Origin: an uncultured Mucilaginibacter sp. | Lineage (GTDB): Bacteria; Bacteroidota; Bacteroidia; Sphingobacteriales; Sphingobacteriaceae | Assembly (NCBI GenBank): GCA_913775265.1 | Contig: CAJYJH010000093.1 | Location: 124,001 to 188,000 of the forward strand | DNA: 64,000 nt | Direction of reading: 5' to 3' | Part shown: piece after piece, positions 17,583-25,136 of the stretch | How the letters are laid out: the number at the start of each line of letters is the position of its first letter | Numbering within the stretch: position 1 is the first letter of the stretch | Made by a program: the position numbers and the translations under genes | The notes under the pieces: generated by a model | Databases searched by the model: none | What the model was told of the DNA's origin: nothing | What the model saw: the letters and a program-made list of their open reading frames with translations, nothing else

Positions 17583-17848
17583 GATGAAGTTAAGTGTGAA
17601 TGAATAAACTGTAAATATACTTGTGAGGCGCAAAGTAACTGCTATTACTTCACATTTGGTAACTGCATTTAAATAGTGACAAAAATATGTGACGCAATTT
17701 GCAGTGAGTAGCAGGTAGCTTGCCCCTTGCAGAAATATGGCTCGAAAGCAATTGAGTTATTAACAAAATATCAAAAATACTAATATTTTTGGCAAATTGA
17801 AATTGGTTGATATTATATTAGAGAACAGAAACCTAAAATCAATAAGTT

Positions 17849-18445
17849 ATGATTCAGTATGAATATTTGCTGGTTGTTTCGCCAACAGGAAATGTAAATG
17901 TAGACATCGCAAGAATTAAAAGAATTTTTGGAGTGGAGTACCGTTGCTTGTTCGCCGACAGGTTAATCCCTCATCTCACGTTAAGTAACTTTATACAAAG
18001 TGCTTATTACGAAGAAAGGCTAATACAATGGTTTAAACGCTATGCCAGCAGTATCGACCCATTAAAAATAAATTTAAATGGATTTGGCATGTTTAAAAAG
18101 CATACTATTTACGTAAACGTCGAGCAGCAAAAACCGTTACTTGAGATGATAAAAGGTTTACAGGTAAGGTTTAAAAAGCATCTTCAAGGTTTCAAGGAAT
18201 TTCCGCCGATTTTTGTTAATCATTTGCATGTGACCATTGCCAGAAGAATGAATGACCAGCAAGCCGAGCGCGCTTGGCAGGACTGGCAACACCAGGAATT
18301 TGAAGGTGCGTTTGAGGCAAATACTATGGTGTTGTTAAAACGTACATTTAACTCACTTACTGGTACAACAAGATATTATAATGAGGTTGGAAGATTCAGG
18401 TTCGAGGGGAAAAATCTATATGGTCGCCAATTAGACCTGTTTTAG
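17849..18445 (+). CDS. 2H phosphoesterase (2'-5' RNA ligase family)
   Basis: A 198-residue protein with the two HxT motifs that define the 2H superfamily: HLTL near residue 42 and HVT within VNHLHVTIAR near residue 127. Members hydrolyse or form 2'-5' phosphodiester or cyclic phosphate bonds in RNA or nucleotides. The substrate is unknown. The start ATG immediately precedes the first beta strand (YEYLLVVSP). The gene is followed 61 bases later by the Dabb gene, which has its own promoter box. Confidence 0.85.
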   Translation: MIQYEYLLVVSPTGNVNVDIARIKRIFGVEYRCLFADRLIPHLTLSNFIQSAYYEERLIQWFKRYASSIDPLKINLNGFGMFKKHTIYVNVEQQKPLLEMIKGLQVRFKKHLQGFKEFPPIFVNHLHVTIARRMNDQQAERAWQDWQHQEFEGAFEANTMVLLKRTFNSLTGTTRYYNEVGRFRFEGKNLYGRQLDLF

Positions 18446-18494
18446 ATACGGCGGCTGTAATAGCTACAAAATTAGCAAACCTACACCAGATTAA

Positions 18495-18502
18495 TATATT
18501 TG
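18495..18502 (+). promoter_or_regulatory. TAnnTTTG -7 promoter box of the Dabb gene
   Basis: TATATTTG is a full match and ends five bases before the ATG at 18507. A TTAG about 19 bases upstream could serve as a weak -33 element. The position predicts a leaderless transcript. Confidence 0.5.
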
Positions 18503-18506
18503 TGGC

Positions 18507-18803
18507 ATGATAGCGCATCACGTATTATTTTGGCTTAAAGCCGACACAACCGACGAACAGAAACAAGCTTTCCGCCAGGGCTTACAAAGTCTGGAGAGCA
18601 TTGAAGTAATAAAAACTCTACACATAGGCACACCGGCACCTATCGAGCGTGCCGTGGTAGATACTACCTACACGTATAGCTTAGTTGTATTTTTTGATGA
18701 CTTGGCAGCACATGATGTTTACCAGGTACATGAAGTGCACAAAGCTTTTTTAGATCAATTCAGGGTATTGTTTGACAAGGTGATCATTTACGACGCTCAA
18801 TAG
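18507..18803 (+). CDS. Dabb family stress-responsive alpha/beta-barrel protein
   Basis: A 98-residue protein of the Dabb group, which forms dimeric ferredoxin-like barrels. The opening IAHHVLFWLK and the central YSLVVFFDDLAAHDVYQVHEVHKAF are characteristic. Members are induced under stress in plants and bacteria, and some are polyketide or alkylresorcinol cyclases; no specific role can be given here. The gene is followed by a strong inverted-repeat terminator shared with the converging exonuclease gene. Confidence 0.87.
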   Translation: MIAHHVLFWLKADTTDEQKQAFRQGLQSLESIEVIKTLHIGTPAPIERAVVDTTYTYSLVVFFDDLAAHDVYQVHEVHKAFLDQFRVLFDKVIIYDAQ

Positions 18804-18829
18804 TCAATTGGATATTATAACCATGTTTA

Positions 18830-18876
18830 GGGAAAAGATGCTGTTGGGCAACAGCATCTTTTCCCTGTATTTTTAT
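18830..18876 (+). terminator. strong terminator after the Dabb gene
   Basis: A perfect 16-bp stem (18830-18845 with 18850-18865) around a GGGC loop is followed by TGTATTTTTATTT. It lies between convergent genes but the U-tract serves only the plus strand. Confidence 0.85.
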
Positions 18877-18905
18877 TTAACAGACCTTGGTTTGATCACT
18901 TGGTA

Positions 18906-19676
18906 TCAGGCTAATTCAATCCAGGTGGGAGCATGATCGCTGGTTTTCTCCCAGCCTCGTACCTGTTTGTCCACACCAGCCGCCGTAAGTCGGCCACTCA
19001 ATGCCGGACTTAACAAAAAATGGTCAATCCTTAATCCTGCATTCCGTCCGTAAGCATTTCTAAAGTAATCCCAAAAAGTATAAATCGTTTCATATGGGTA
19101 TAGGCTGCGTATGGCATCTGTCCAGCCTTGATCTATAAGTTTCTGGAATGCTTCTCGCGTTTCCGACCTAAATAAAGCATCGTCAATCCAACGCTCAGGC
19201 TTGTATACATCTTGTTCGGCGGGTATTACATTGTAATCGCCGGCCAAAACTACCGGCAGATTTTTAGAGAGCAAATGAGCAGCATGGGTCGTAAGCCGTT
19301 CCATCCATTGCAGTTTGTAGTCAAATTTAGGTCCGGGTGCCGGATTGCCATTAGGCAGATACAGACAGGCAATAACTACATCATTTATAATGCCTTCCAG
19401 GTAGCGGCTTTGTTCGTCGTCTGGGTCGCCGGGTAGTGCGCGGGTCACTTCTTTAATTTCTGCATTGCGGGCTAAAATGGCTACACCGTTCCAGCTTTTC
19501 TGTCCGTGCCATATAGCTTGGTAGCCTGCGGCTTGTATGGCATCTACCGGAAATTTTTCTTGCGGTGCTTTTAATTCCTGCAGGCATACCACGTCAGGCT
19601 GCGATTCGTCCAGCCAGCGTAACAGCACCGGTAAACGGCTGTTGATACTATTAACGTTATAGGTTGCTATTTTCAT
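18906..19676 (-). CDS. xth: exodeoxyribonuclease III
   Basis: AP endonuclease and 3'-5' exonuclease of base excision repair. The 256-residue length matches the ExoIII family. Motifs seen are MKIATYNVNSINSR at the N-terminus, the metal-binding Glu in CLQELKAP, WHGQKSWNGVAIL, AGDYNVIPAEQDV and the terminal SDHAPTWIEL with the catalytic His. The start is the ATG at 19676. It is monocistronic. Confidence 0.94.
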   Translation of the reverse strand: MKIATYNVNSINSRLPVLLRWLDESQPDVVCLQELKAPQEKFPVDAIQAAGYQAIWHGQKSWNGVAILARNAEIKEVTRALPGDPDDEQSRYLEGIINDVVIACLYLPNGNPAPGPKFDYKLQWMERLTTHAAHLLSKNLPVVLAGDYNVIPAEQDVYKPERWIDDALFRSETREAFQKLIDQGWTDAIRSLYPYETIYTFWDYFRNAYGRNAGLRIDHFLLSPALSGRLTAAGVDKQVRGWEKTSDHAPTWIELA

Positions 19677-19863
19677 GATGATAATGGGCGCGAAATGTAC
19701 GGTATAATGATGAAAATGTGCAACTATCGAGCCCAGTCTTTCGTAAGATTAATTAAATGTTTTGTAAAATTAAATTTTGTGTAAATAAGCTTTTGCCAAT
19801 TAATATAAAAATTTAGTATAATTAGGCAAATAAACTATTGATAACCTCTAATTAATGTAGTGT

Positions 19864-20082
19864 ATGATTTTTCAGTTTGATGGACAAGAATTTTTAGACA
19901 GGTTTTCGCCTAAGTATAACAAGCTTTCCAATTGTATTAAAACAGTGGTGCTACCCGATGGTCGTGTTGCCCAAATGCAAATTACTATTACCACTAACGA
20001 GGATGATTTTTGTACCAAAGTAGGGCACATGAGCGCCATTGTGACTAAGTCAGAAACAGAAGGCTTGTCTGATGAATGGTAG
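19864..20082 (+). CDS. small hypothetical protein
   Basis: A 72-residue open frame that I do not recognise. It starts with an ATG (MIFQFDGQEF), is of mixed composition without a signal peptide or membrane helix, and ends at 20082. Its stop codon overlaps the ATG of the probably frameshifted gene that follows, which favours it being a real gene with a coupled downstream partner. No function can be proposed. Confidence 0.5.
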   Translation: MIFQFDGQEFLDRFSPKYNKLSNCIKTVVLPDGRVAQMQITITTNEDDFCTKVGHMSAIVTKSETEGLSDEW

Positions 20083-20374
20083 ATAGGCTTTTGGTTTTTT
20101 TAAAGCCATTGATGTACGCGAGCAATCGTTAAAAGAGTACTTAGCATTTAGTGCTGATGAATTACGGCCGGCTACCGATGGTTTTGAGGTTCAAAATATA
20201 ATTATCTGCACCCAAGAACCTAATATGAACTTTTTAGATGTCAGGAATATCAAGTTTAATAAAGTGACTTTTGAAATGGCATGTGAACAGTTGATTAAAA
20301 ATATCACAGGGGAGAAGTCTGCAAATATTTCGTTTGAGAATACTAAGACGGTTGCTTTGAATGCAGGGCGTTGA
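20076..20374 (+). pseudogene. probable frameshifted small hypothetical gene
   Basis: From 20087 to 20374 the plus strand carries 95 open codons that read like protein (KAIDVREQSLKEYLAF at the start, NMNFLDVRNIKFNK in the middle) but have no start codon near the beginning. In another frame an ATG at 20076, overlapping the stop of the preceding gene, reads MVDRLLVF up to the seven-T run at 20095-20101. One extra T there would join the two into a protein of about 99 residues. It is therefore either a real gene broken by a one-base loss or a homopolymer sequencing error. The product is not recognised. Confidence 0.5.
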
Positions 20375-20395
20375 GAAAATGTCTGCTGATTAATA

Positions 20396-20447
20396 ACTAC
20401 ACAAACAGAAAAGCCGCTAATTTTAGCGGCTTTTCTGTTTGTGTAGT
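20396..20447. terminator. long perfect inverted repeat at the tRNA-Glu 3' end
   Basis: Arms of 25 bases (20396-20420 and 20423-20447) pair perfectly around TT. The GC core AAGCCGC/GCGGCTT is followed by T-rich sequence in both directions, so it can end both tRNA transcription and the plus-strand gene. The right arm covers the last four bases of the first tRNA-Glu. Confidence 0.75.
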
Positions 20448-20515
20448 CCATAGGGGAATCGAACCCCTGTTTCCAGAATGAAAATCTGGCGTCCTAACCC
20501 CTAGACGAATAGACC
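20444..20515 (-). tRNA. tRNA-Glu (TTC)
   Basis: Minus-strand cloverleaf of 72 bases: acceptor GGTCTAT/ATGGACT, anticodon arm CCAGATTTTCATTCTGG with anticodon TTC, and T arm CAGGGGTTCGATTCCCCT. CCA is not encoded. It is the promoter-distal copy of an identical pair. Confidence 0.95.
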
Positions 20516-20539
20516 AGTTATTGATAAACTTTATTTAAG

Positions 20540-20611
20540 TAGTCCATAGGGGAATCGAACCCCTGTTTCCAGAATGAAAATCTGGCGTCCTAACCCCTAG
20601 ACGAATAGACC
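20540..20611 (-). tRNA. tRNA-Glu (TTC)
   Basis: Identical in all 72 bases to the copy at 20444-20515, 24 bases away and on the same strand, so the two should be made from one precursor. The anticodon is TTC. Confidence 0.95.
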
Positions 20612-20711
20612 AATTAATAGGTTAAAGTTATGATATTTAAAATTAAACATCAATTACCAAACGTTTAATTTTTACCATGCTTTAAAGAACAAATCCCTTA
20701 TTTTGGGACTG

Positions 20712-20719
20712 CAAAGATA
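20712..20719 (-). promoter_or_regulatory. TAnnTTTG -7 promoter box of the tRNA-Glu pair
   Basis: On the minus strand the bases read TATCTTTG, a full consensus match, about 100 bases upstream of the first tRNA. Nothing else on the minus strand here would need a promoter. Confidence 0.5.
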
Positions 20720-20880
20720 GACGATAATCTGAATAATAAAAAAATATTTTAGGAAAAATTTTCACTTTTTTGCTCTGTATGTCTTTCCTTGGTTTTCAAA
20801 CAATTTTGGCTTTAGTTTATTTTACCAAAGTTACCTCTGAGATTTAACCTCCGAAGTATAAAACCGTAATTCCCGTACCT

Positions 20881-21162
20881 ATGAAAGCTCTCTGGAACAA
20901 CCAAGTGATTGCCGACAGCGATCAAACCGTCGTTATCGAGAATAATCATTATTTTCCTAAAAACAGCGTAAAAGCTGAGTTTTTAAAACCCTCAGATACC
21001 CATACTACCTGCCCCTGGAAAGGCTTGGCCTCTTATTACACTATAGAGGTAGATGGGCAACAAAACAAAGATGCGGCTTGGTATTACCCTGAGCCTAAAG
21101 AAGCGGCTGCACAAATTAAAAATTATGTCGCGTTTTGGAAAGGCGTAAAGGTAACCGAGTAA
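20881..21162 (+). CDS. DUF427 domain-containing protein
   Basis: A 93-residue protein covering the whole DUF427 domain: MKALWNNQVIADSD, the TTCPWKGLASYYTI core and AWYYPEPKEAAAQIKNYVAFW. The domain is common in bacteria and fungi and its biochemical role is not established. The stop codon TAA shares its last A with the ATG of the flavin oxidoreductase that follows, so the two are translationally coupled and may act together. Confidence 0.93.
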   Translation: MKALWNNQVIADSDQTVVIENNHYFPKNSVKAEFLKPSDTHTTCPWKGLASYYTIEVDGQQNKDAAWYYPEPKEAAAQIKNYVAFWKGVKVTE

Positions 21163-22550
21163 TGAAGCAGTACGACGTAATTATTATCGGTTCAGGACAG
21201 GCGGGTAGTCCGTTGGCCCGCAAAATGGCTAAGGCGGGTAAAAAGGTAGCGATTATCGAAAAACGCTTGGTGGGCGGTACCTGTGTTAACGATGGTTGTA
21301 CGCCTACCAAAGCTATGGTAGCATCGGCGCGTGCCGCTTATCTGGCCGGGCGTTGCAACAATCTGGGCGTGCATATTGATGGTTACAGCATTGATATGCC
21401 GCAGATAAAAAAGCGCAAGGATGCCATTGTAGAGCATTCGCGCAGCGGTAATCAAAAAAGCCTGGAAGAAGATCCGAATATCGATTTGTTGTTTGGAGAA
21501 GGCAGCTTTACCGGACCCAAAACCGTACAGGTTATGTTAAATGCCGGAGGTATCGAAGAGCTGACTGCTGAGCAGATTTTTATAAATGCCGGTTTGCAGC
21601 CCGTAATACCTGATATTGAAGGCTTGCAGGATATTGATTATTTAATTTCAACAACTATACTGGAACTGGAAACCGTACCGCAGCATATTTTAATTATTGG
21701 TGGTAATTACATTGGGCTGGAGTTTGGGCAGATGTTCAGACGGTTTGGAAGCCAGATTACGCTGCTTGAGCGAGGCGAACGTATTATGAGCCATGAGGAT
21801 GACGACGTAGCTCACGAGATTAGCAATATTTTAGAAGAAGAAGGTATTGCTATCCTCCCAAAAACGCAAGCTACTAAGTTTGAAAAAGATCATCATGGCC
21901 GGATACTGGCTACGTTAGATATCGACGGACGCACCGAGGTACAGGAGTGTACCCATGTGTTAATTGCTGCCGGCAGAGAGCCGCAAACCAAAGCTTTAAA
22001 TTTAGAGGCGGCAGGTATAGCAGTTGATGATAAAGGCTTTGTTAAAGTAAATAATAAGTTGGAAACCAATGTGTCCGGTGTTTATGCACTTGGAGACATC
22101 AATGGCGGACCAGCATTTACGCATATTGCTTATAACGATTTTACCATCGTATGGCGCAATTTGTTAAAAAGCCAGGATTTAACTACGGATGATCGTCCGC
22201 TACCTTACTGTATGTTTACCGATCCGCAATTGGGTCGTATAGGCATTACTGAGGCTGAAGCCAAAAAGCAAGGACGCAACTATAAAGTAACCGTTCTTAA
22301 GATGGAAGATGTAGCCCGCGCTGTTGAGGTAGGTGAAACCCGAGGTTTGATGAAAGCCGTGGTGGATGCCGAAACCAAGCAAATATTAGGCGCAGCCATT
22401 TTGGGCGAAGAAGGCGGTGAGATTATGTCGGTACTGCAAATGGCTATGCAGGGCGGCATTACTTATGACCAAATCCGGTATGGCATATTTGCACATCCTA
22501 CTTACAGCGAATCGCTCAATAATCTTTTCATGAAGCTGGATGAAGAATAA
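21162..22550 (+). CDS. FAD-dependent pyridine nucleotide-disulfide oxidoreductase (mercuric reductase/Lpd-like)
   Basis: A 462-residue class I flavoprotein disulfide reductase. The FAD-binding GSGQAGSPLA lies at residue 10, the redox-active pair in GGTCVNDGCTPTKA near residue 42, the NAD(P)H site GGNYIGLEFGQMFRRFG near residue 180, and YALGDINGGPAFTH near residue 305. The dimerisation domain follows and ends in the expected HPTYSE. The paired His-Pro shows it can reduce a disulfide, but the substrate is open: lipoamide, a metal ion, or a low-molecular-weight disulfide. The last is attractive beside ergothioneine genes and in a bacillithiol maker, but is inference. The ATG at 21162 is preferred to a frame extended by nine codons. 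Confidence 0.85.
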   Translation: MKQYDVIIIGSGQAGSPLARKMAKAGKKVAIIEKRLVGGTCVNDGCTPTKAMVASARAAYLAGRCNNLGVHIDGYSIDMPQIKKRKDAIVEHSRSGNQKSLEEDPNIDLLFGEGSFTGPKTVQVMLNAGGIEELTAEQIFINAGLQPVIPDIEGLQDIDYLISTTILELETVPQHILIIGGNYIGLEFGQMFRRFGSQITLLERGERIMSHEDDDVAHEISNILEEEGIAILPKTQATKFEKDHHGRILATLDIDGRTEVQECTHVLIAAGREPQTKALNLEAAGIAVDDKGFVKVNNKLETNVSGVYALGDINGGPAFTHIAYNDFTIVWRNLLKSQDLTTDDRPLPYCMFTDPQLGRIGITEAEAKKQGRNYKVTVLKMEDVARAVEVGETRGLMKAVVDAETKQILGAAILGEEGGEIMSVLQMAMQGGITYDQIRYGIFAHPTYSESLNNLFMKLDEE

Positions 22551-22608
22551 CGACCAACAAGGTTTAAGTTCTCTGTAAACTTATTGTTGATTCAGCATAT
22601 ATTTAAAC

Positions 22609-23568
22609 ATGATTAAGGTTGAGCACCTCAGTAAGCATTACGGTCAGGCTAAGGCGGTAAATGATATTTCGTTTGAGGTGGTCGATGGAGATAACCTGGT
22701 TTTGTTGGGTACCAGTGGCTGCGGCAAAACCACCACCCTAAAAATGCTTAACCGGCTCATCGAACCTACCAGCGGACAAATTTGGATCAATGGTCAGGAT
22801 ATTACCAGCCAATCGCCTGAGTTATTGCGGCGCGGAATAGGTTATGTGCTGCAAAATACCGGCTTATTTCCGCATTATACCATAGTCGAAAATATTGCTG
22901 TGGTGCCCAGCCTACTCAAATGGGATAAACAACGCATTAAAAATAGGACTCAGGAACTCATTCAAAAACTGCATTTACCCGATGATGTATTGCAAAAATA
23001 TCCGCATGAACTGAGCGGCGGGCAACAACAGCGTATAGGCTTGGCACGTGCGTTAATTGCCGATGCGCCCGTTTTATTAATGGACGAGCCATTCGGCGCA
23101 TTAGATAACATCACTCGCGCTAAAATACAAGACGACTTTAAAACGCTGGACGAGCTGCAACGCAAAACTATAGTGATGGTTACCCACGATGTTCAGGAAG
23201 CTTTTGAGCTGGGCGACCAAATAGCAATTATGGACCAGGGACGTATTGTTCAACAAGGCACGCCTGCTGAATTGCTATTTAAACCCGCCAGTCGGTTTGT
23301 GAGTGATTTTTTGCAGTCCCAGCGATTGCAATTAGAGTTGAGGTCGGTAAATCTCAACGCCATTGCCTCTGCTTTGCCTGACAATATAGTAGGCGCTCAG
23401 GAAGCTGCCTCTTTAAACGGTGCCAGCAGTATATGGCAAGCCATGGAAGTTTTGAAAGACGCCAGGCATCCTGTGAATGTAAAGTTAGCAGACGGTACAC
23501 TTAAAGCCATAAACTTTACTGATTTAATGTTGGCTTACGAGAGTTATCAAAATCAAGCGAAGGCATGA
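22609..23568 (+). CDS. ABC transporter ATP-binding protein (OpuA/OpuC/EgtV type)
   Basis: The 319-residue ATPase of an osmoprotectant-type importer. Walker A is GTSGCGKTT near residue 35, the signature LSGGQQQR near residue 133, Walker B VLLMDEPFG near residue 154, and the switch His in VTHD. Residues beyond 245 are an extension, possibly a worn CBS-like regulatory part. The gene overlaps the permease gene by four bases (ATGA) and heads the operon leading into egtB and egtD. A TATATTTA sequence just before the ATG resembles a -7 box. Choline/betaine and ergothioneine importers share this ATPase type; context favours ergothioneine or a related betaine. Confidence 0.92.
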   Translation: MIKVEHLSKHYGQAKAVNDISFEVVDGDNLVLLGTSGCGKTTTLKMLNRLIEPTSGQIWINGQDITSQSPELLRRGIGYVLQNTGLFPHYTIVENIAVVPSLLKWDKQRIKNRTQELIQKLHLPDDVLQKYPHELSGGQQQRIGLARALIADAPVLLMDEPFGALDNITRAKIQDDFKTLDELQRKTIVMVTHDVQEAFELGDQIAIMDQGRIVQQGTPAELLFKPASRFVSDFLQSQRLQLELRSVNLNAIASALPDNIVGAQEAASLNGASSIWQAMEVLKDARHPVNVKLADGTLKAINFTDLMLAYESYQNQAKA

Positions 23569-25136
23569 ACGGACAGCAAACCCTATGGCAATTTATGCAG
23601 CAGCAATCAGGTAAATTGCTTACCCAAACTGTTGAGCATATTGGCCTTACTTTTATTTCTTTGCTGATTGCCGTTGTAATAGGTTTACCATTAGGCATTT
23701 TCATCGCCCGCAAAAAGCAATTTTCTGGCGCGGTACTAGGCATAGCCGGTGTGCTGCAAACCATACCAAGTATAGCGTTATTAGGGTTTATGATACCGTT
23801 GTTAGGCATCGGCCCGAAACCTGCTATTGTTGCCTTGTTTTTGTACGCTTTGCTGCCCATCATTCGTAATGCCTTTACGGGTATTACGGGTGTAAATCCA
23901 TCGGTTAAAGAAGCTGCGCAAGCAATGGGCATGAGTGCTTGGCAGATACTATTTAAGGTAGAACTGCCTTTAGCTATGCCGGTTATTTTGGCGGGTATAC
24001 GTACCGCTACAGTTATTAATGTAGGGGTGGCAACGCTGGCCTCTTACATAGCCGCTGGTGGTTTGGGCGAATTTATTTTTGGAGGCATCTCGCTCAATAA
24101 TAGCAATATGATATTGGCCGGGGCTATCCCGGCGGCACTGCTGGCCATTTTGTTCGATTTAGCCTTGGCATTATTGCAAAAAATTAGTTTTAAAAAACTA
24201 AAGTTCGGACTATACGCAATGTTGGCTATTGCCATAGTACTTGCCGCTTTATATTTGATTCCAACTTCGTCGTCAAGTAAACTAACGGCTGGTTTTACGC
24301 CTGAGTTTATGGGACGCGAGGACGGTAACCTTGGCTTGCAAAAGAAATACGATCTGAAAATACACACGATTGTAATTAATGATGCTGTGATGTATAAAGC
24401 GGCTTTCGAAAAAGAAATAGATGTCATCAGCGGTTACTCTACAGACGGGCGGCTCAAAGCTTATAATTTAGTGGTGCTTGAGGATGATAAAAAAATATTC
24501 CCGCCTTATTATGCAGCACCCATTGTACGGCAGGACGCTTTGCAAAAGTTTCCGGACCTGGAAAAAGCCTTGAACATGCTAAGCGGCCATATCAACGATT
24601 CGGTGATGACGGATCTCAACTACCGCACCGATTACCTGCACCAAACGCCCGAACGCGTAGCCAAAGATTTTTTGGTAGCACAGCACTTATACAAACCCGC
24701 CACAGCCGGTAAAAGCGGTACGGTACGCATCGGATCCAAAGTTTTTGGTGAGCAGTACATACTAGCTAATATGTACAGTATGTTAATTGAAGGTTATACG
24801 CCTTACCATGCGGCAACTAAAACGGGTTTGGGAGGTACTAAAATTTGTTTTGACGCTCTAACCAATAACCAAATCGATTTTTATCCGGAATATACAGGCA
24901 CTGGCTTACTGGTTTTATTACAGCCCAATCCAGCTGTTTTACAGCATATTGAAGCGGATAAAGACAAAACCTATCAATACGTGCAACAGCAGTTTATTAA
25001 ACGTTATAAAATCCAGTGGTTAAAGCCTATTGGTTTTAATAATGCCTATGCCTTAATGATGCGTAAACAGCAAACAGATAAATTAGGCATCAAAACAATT
25101 TCGGATTTAAAACGCTTTTTAGATAGTGAACAATAG
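23565..25136 (+). CDS. ABC permease fused to a substrate-binding domain in permuted order (EgtU/OpuB type)
   Basis: A 523-residue protein. Residues 1-235 are a BPD-type permease with about six helices and the EAAQAMGMSAWQILFKVELP coupling loop. The rest is an OpuBC/ProX-like binding domain in unusual order. Residues about 241-370 (AGFTPEFMGREDG, AYSTDG-like GYSTDGR, VVLEDDKKIFPPYYAAP) correspond to the part that normally comes second; residues 386-518 (RIGSKVFGEQYIL, GLGGTK, YPEYTGTG, KPIGFNNAYAL, KTISDLK) normally come first. The protein ends just where the first segment would continue. Fusion of the permease and binding domain is known for ergothioneine importers (EgtU). The overlap with egtB and the operon suggest import of ergothioneine or a precursor betaine; the ligand is unproven. 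Confidence 0.88.
   Translation: MNGQQTLWQFMQQQSGKLLTQTVEHIGLTFISLLIAVVIGLPLGIFIARKKQFSGAVLGIAGVLQTIPSIALLGFMIPLLGIGPKPAIVALFLYALLPIIRNAFTGITGVNPSVKEAAQAMGMSAWQILFKVELPLAMPVILAGIRTATVINVGVATLASYIAAGGLGEFIFGGISLNNSNMILAGAIPAALLAILFDLALALLQKISFKKLKFGLYAMLAIAIVLAALYLIPTSSSSKLTAGFTPEFMGREDGNLGLQKKYDLKIHTIVINDAVMYKAAFEKEIDVISGYSTDGRLKAYNLVVLEDDKKIFPPYYAAPIVRQDALQKFPDLEKALNMLSGHINDSVMTDLNYRTDYLHQTPERVAKDFLVAQHLYKPATAGKSGTVRIGSKVFGEQYILANMYSMLIEGYTPYHAATKTGLGGTKICFDALTNNQIDFYPEYTGTGLLVLLQPNPAVLQHIEADKDKTYQYVQQQFIKRYKIQWLKPIGFNNAYALMMRKQQTDKLGIKTISDLKRFLDSEQ

Noticed and set aside
20191..20451. Minus-strand open frame of 86 codons
   Set aside because: It starts within the 3' part of tRNA-Glu and the terminator hairpin and runs antisense to the better-supported plus-strand frame.
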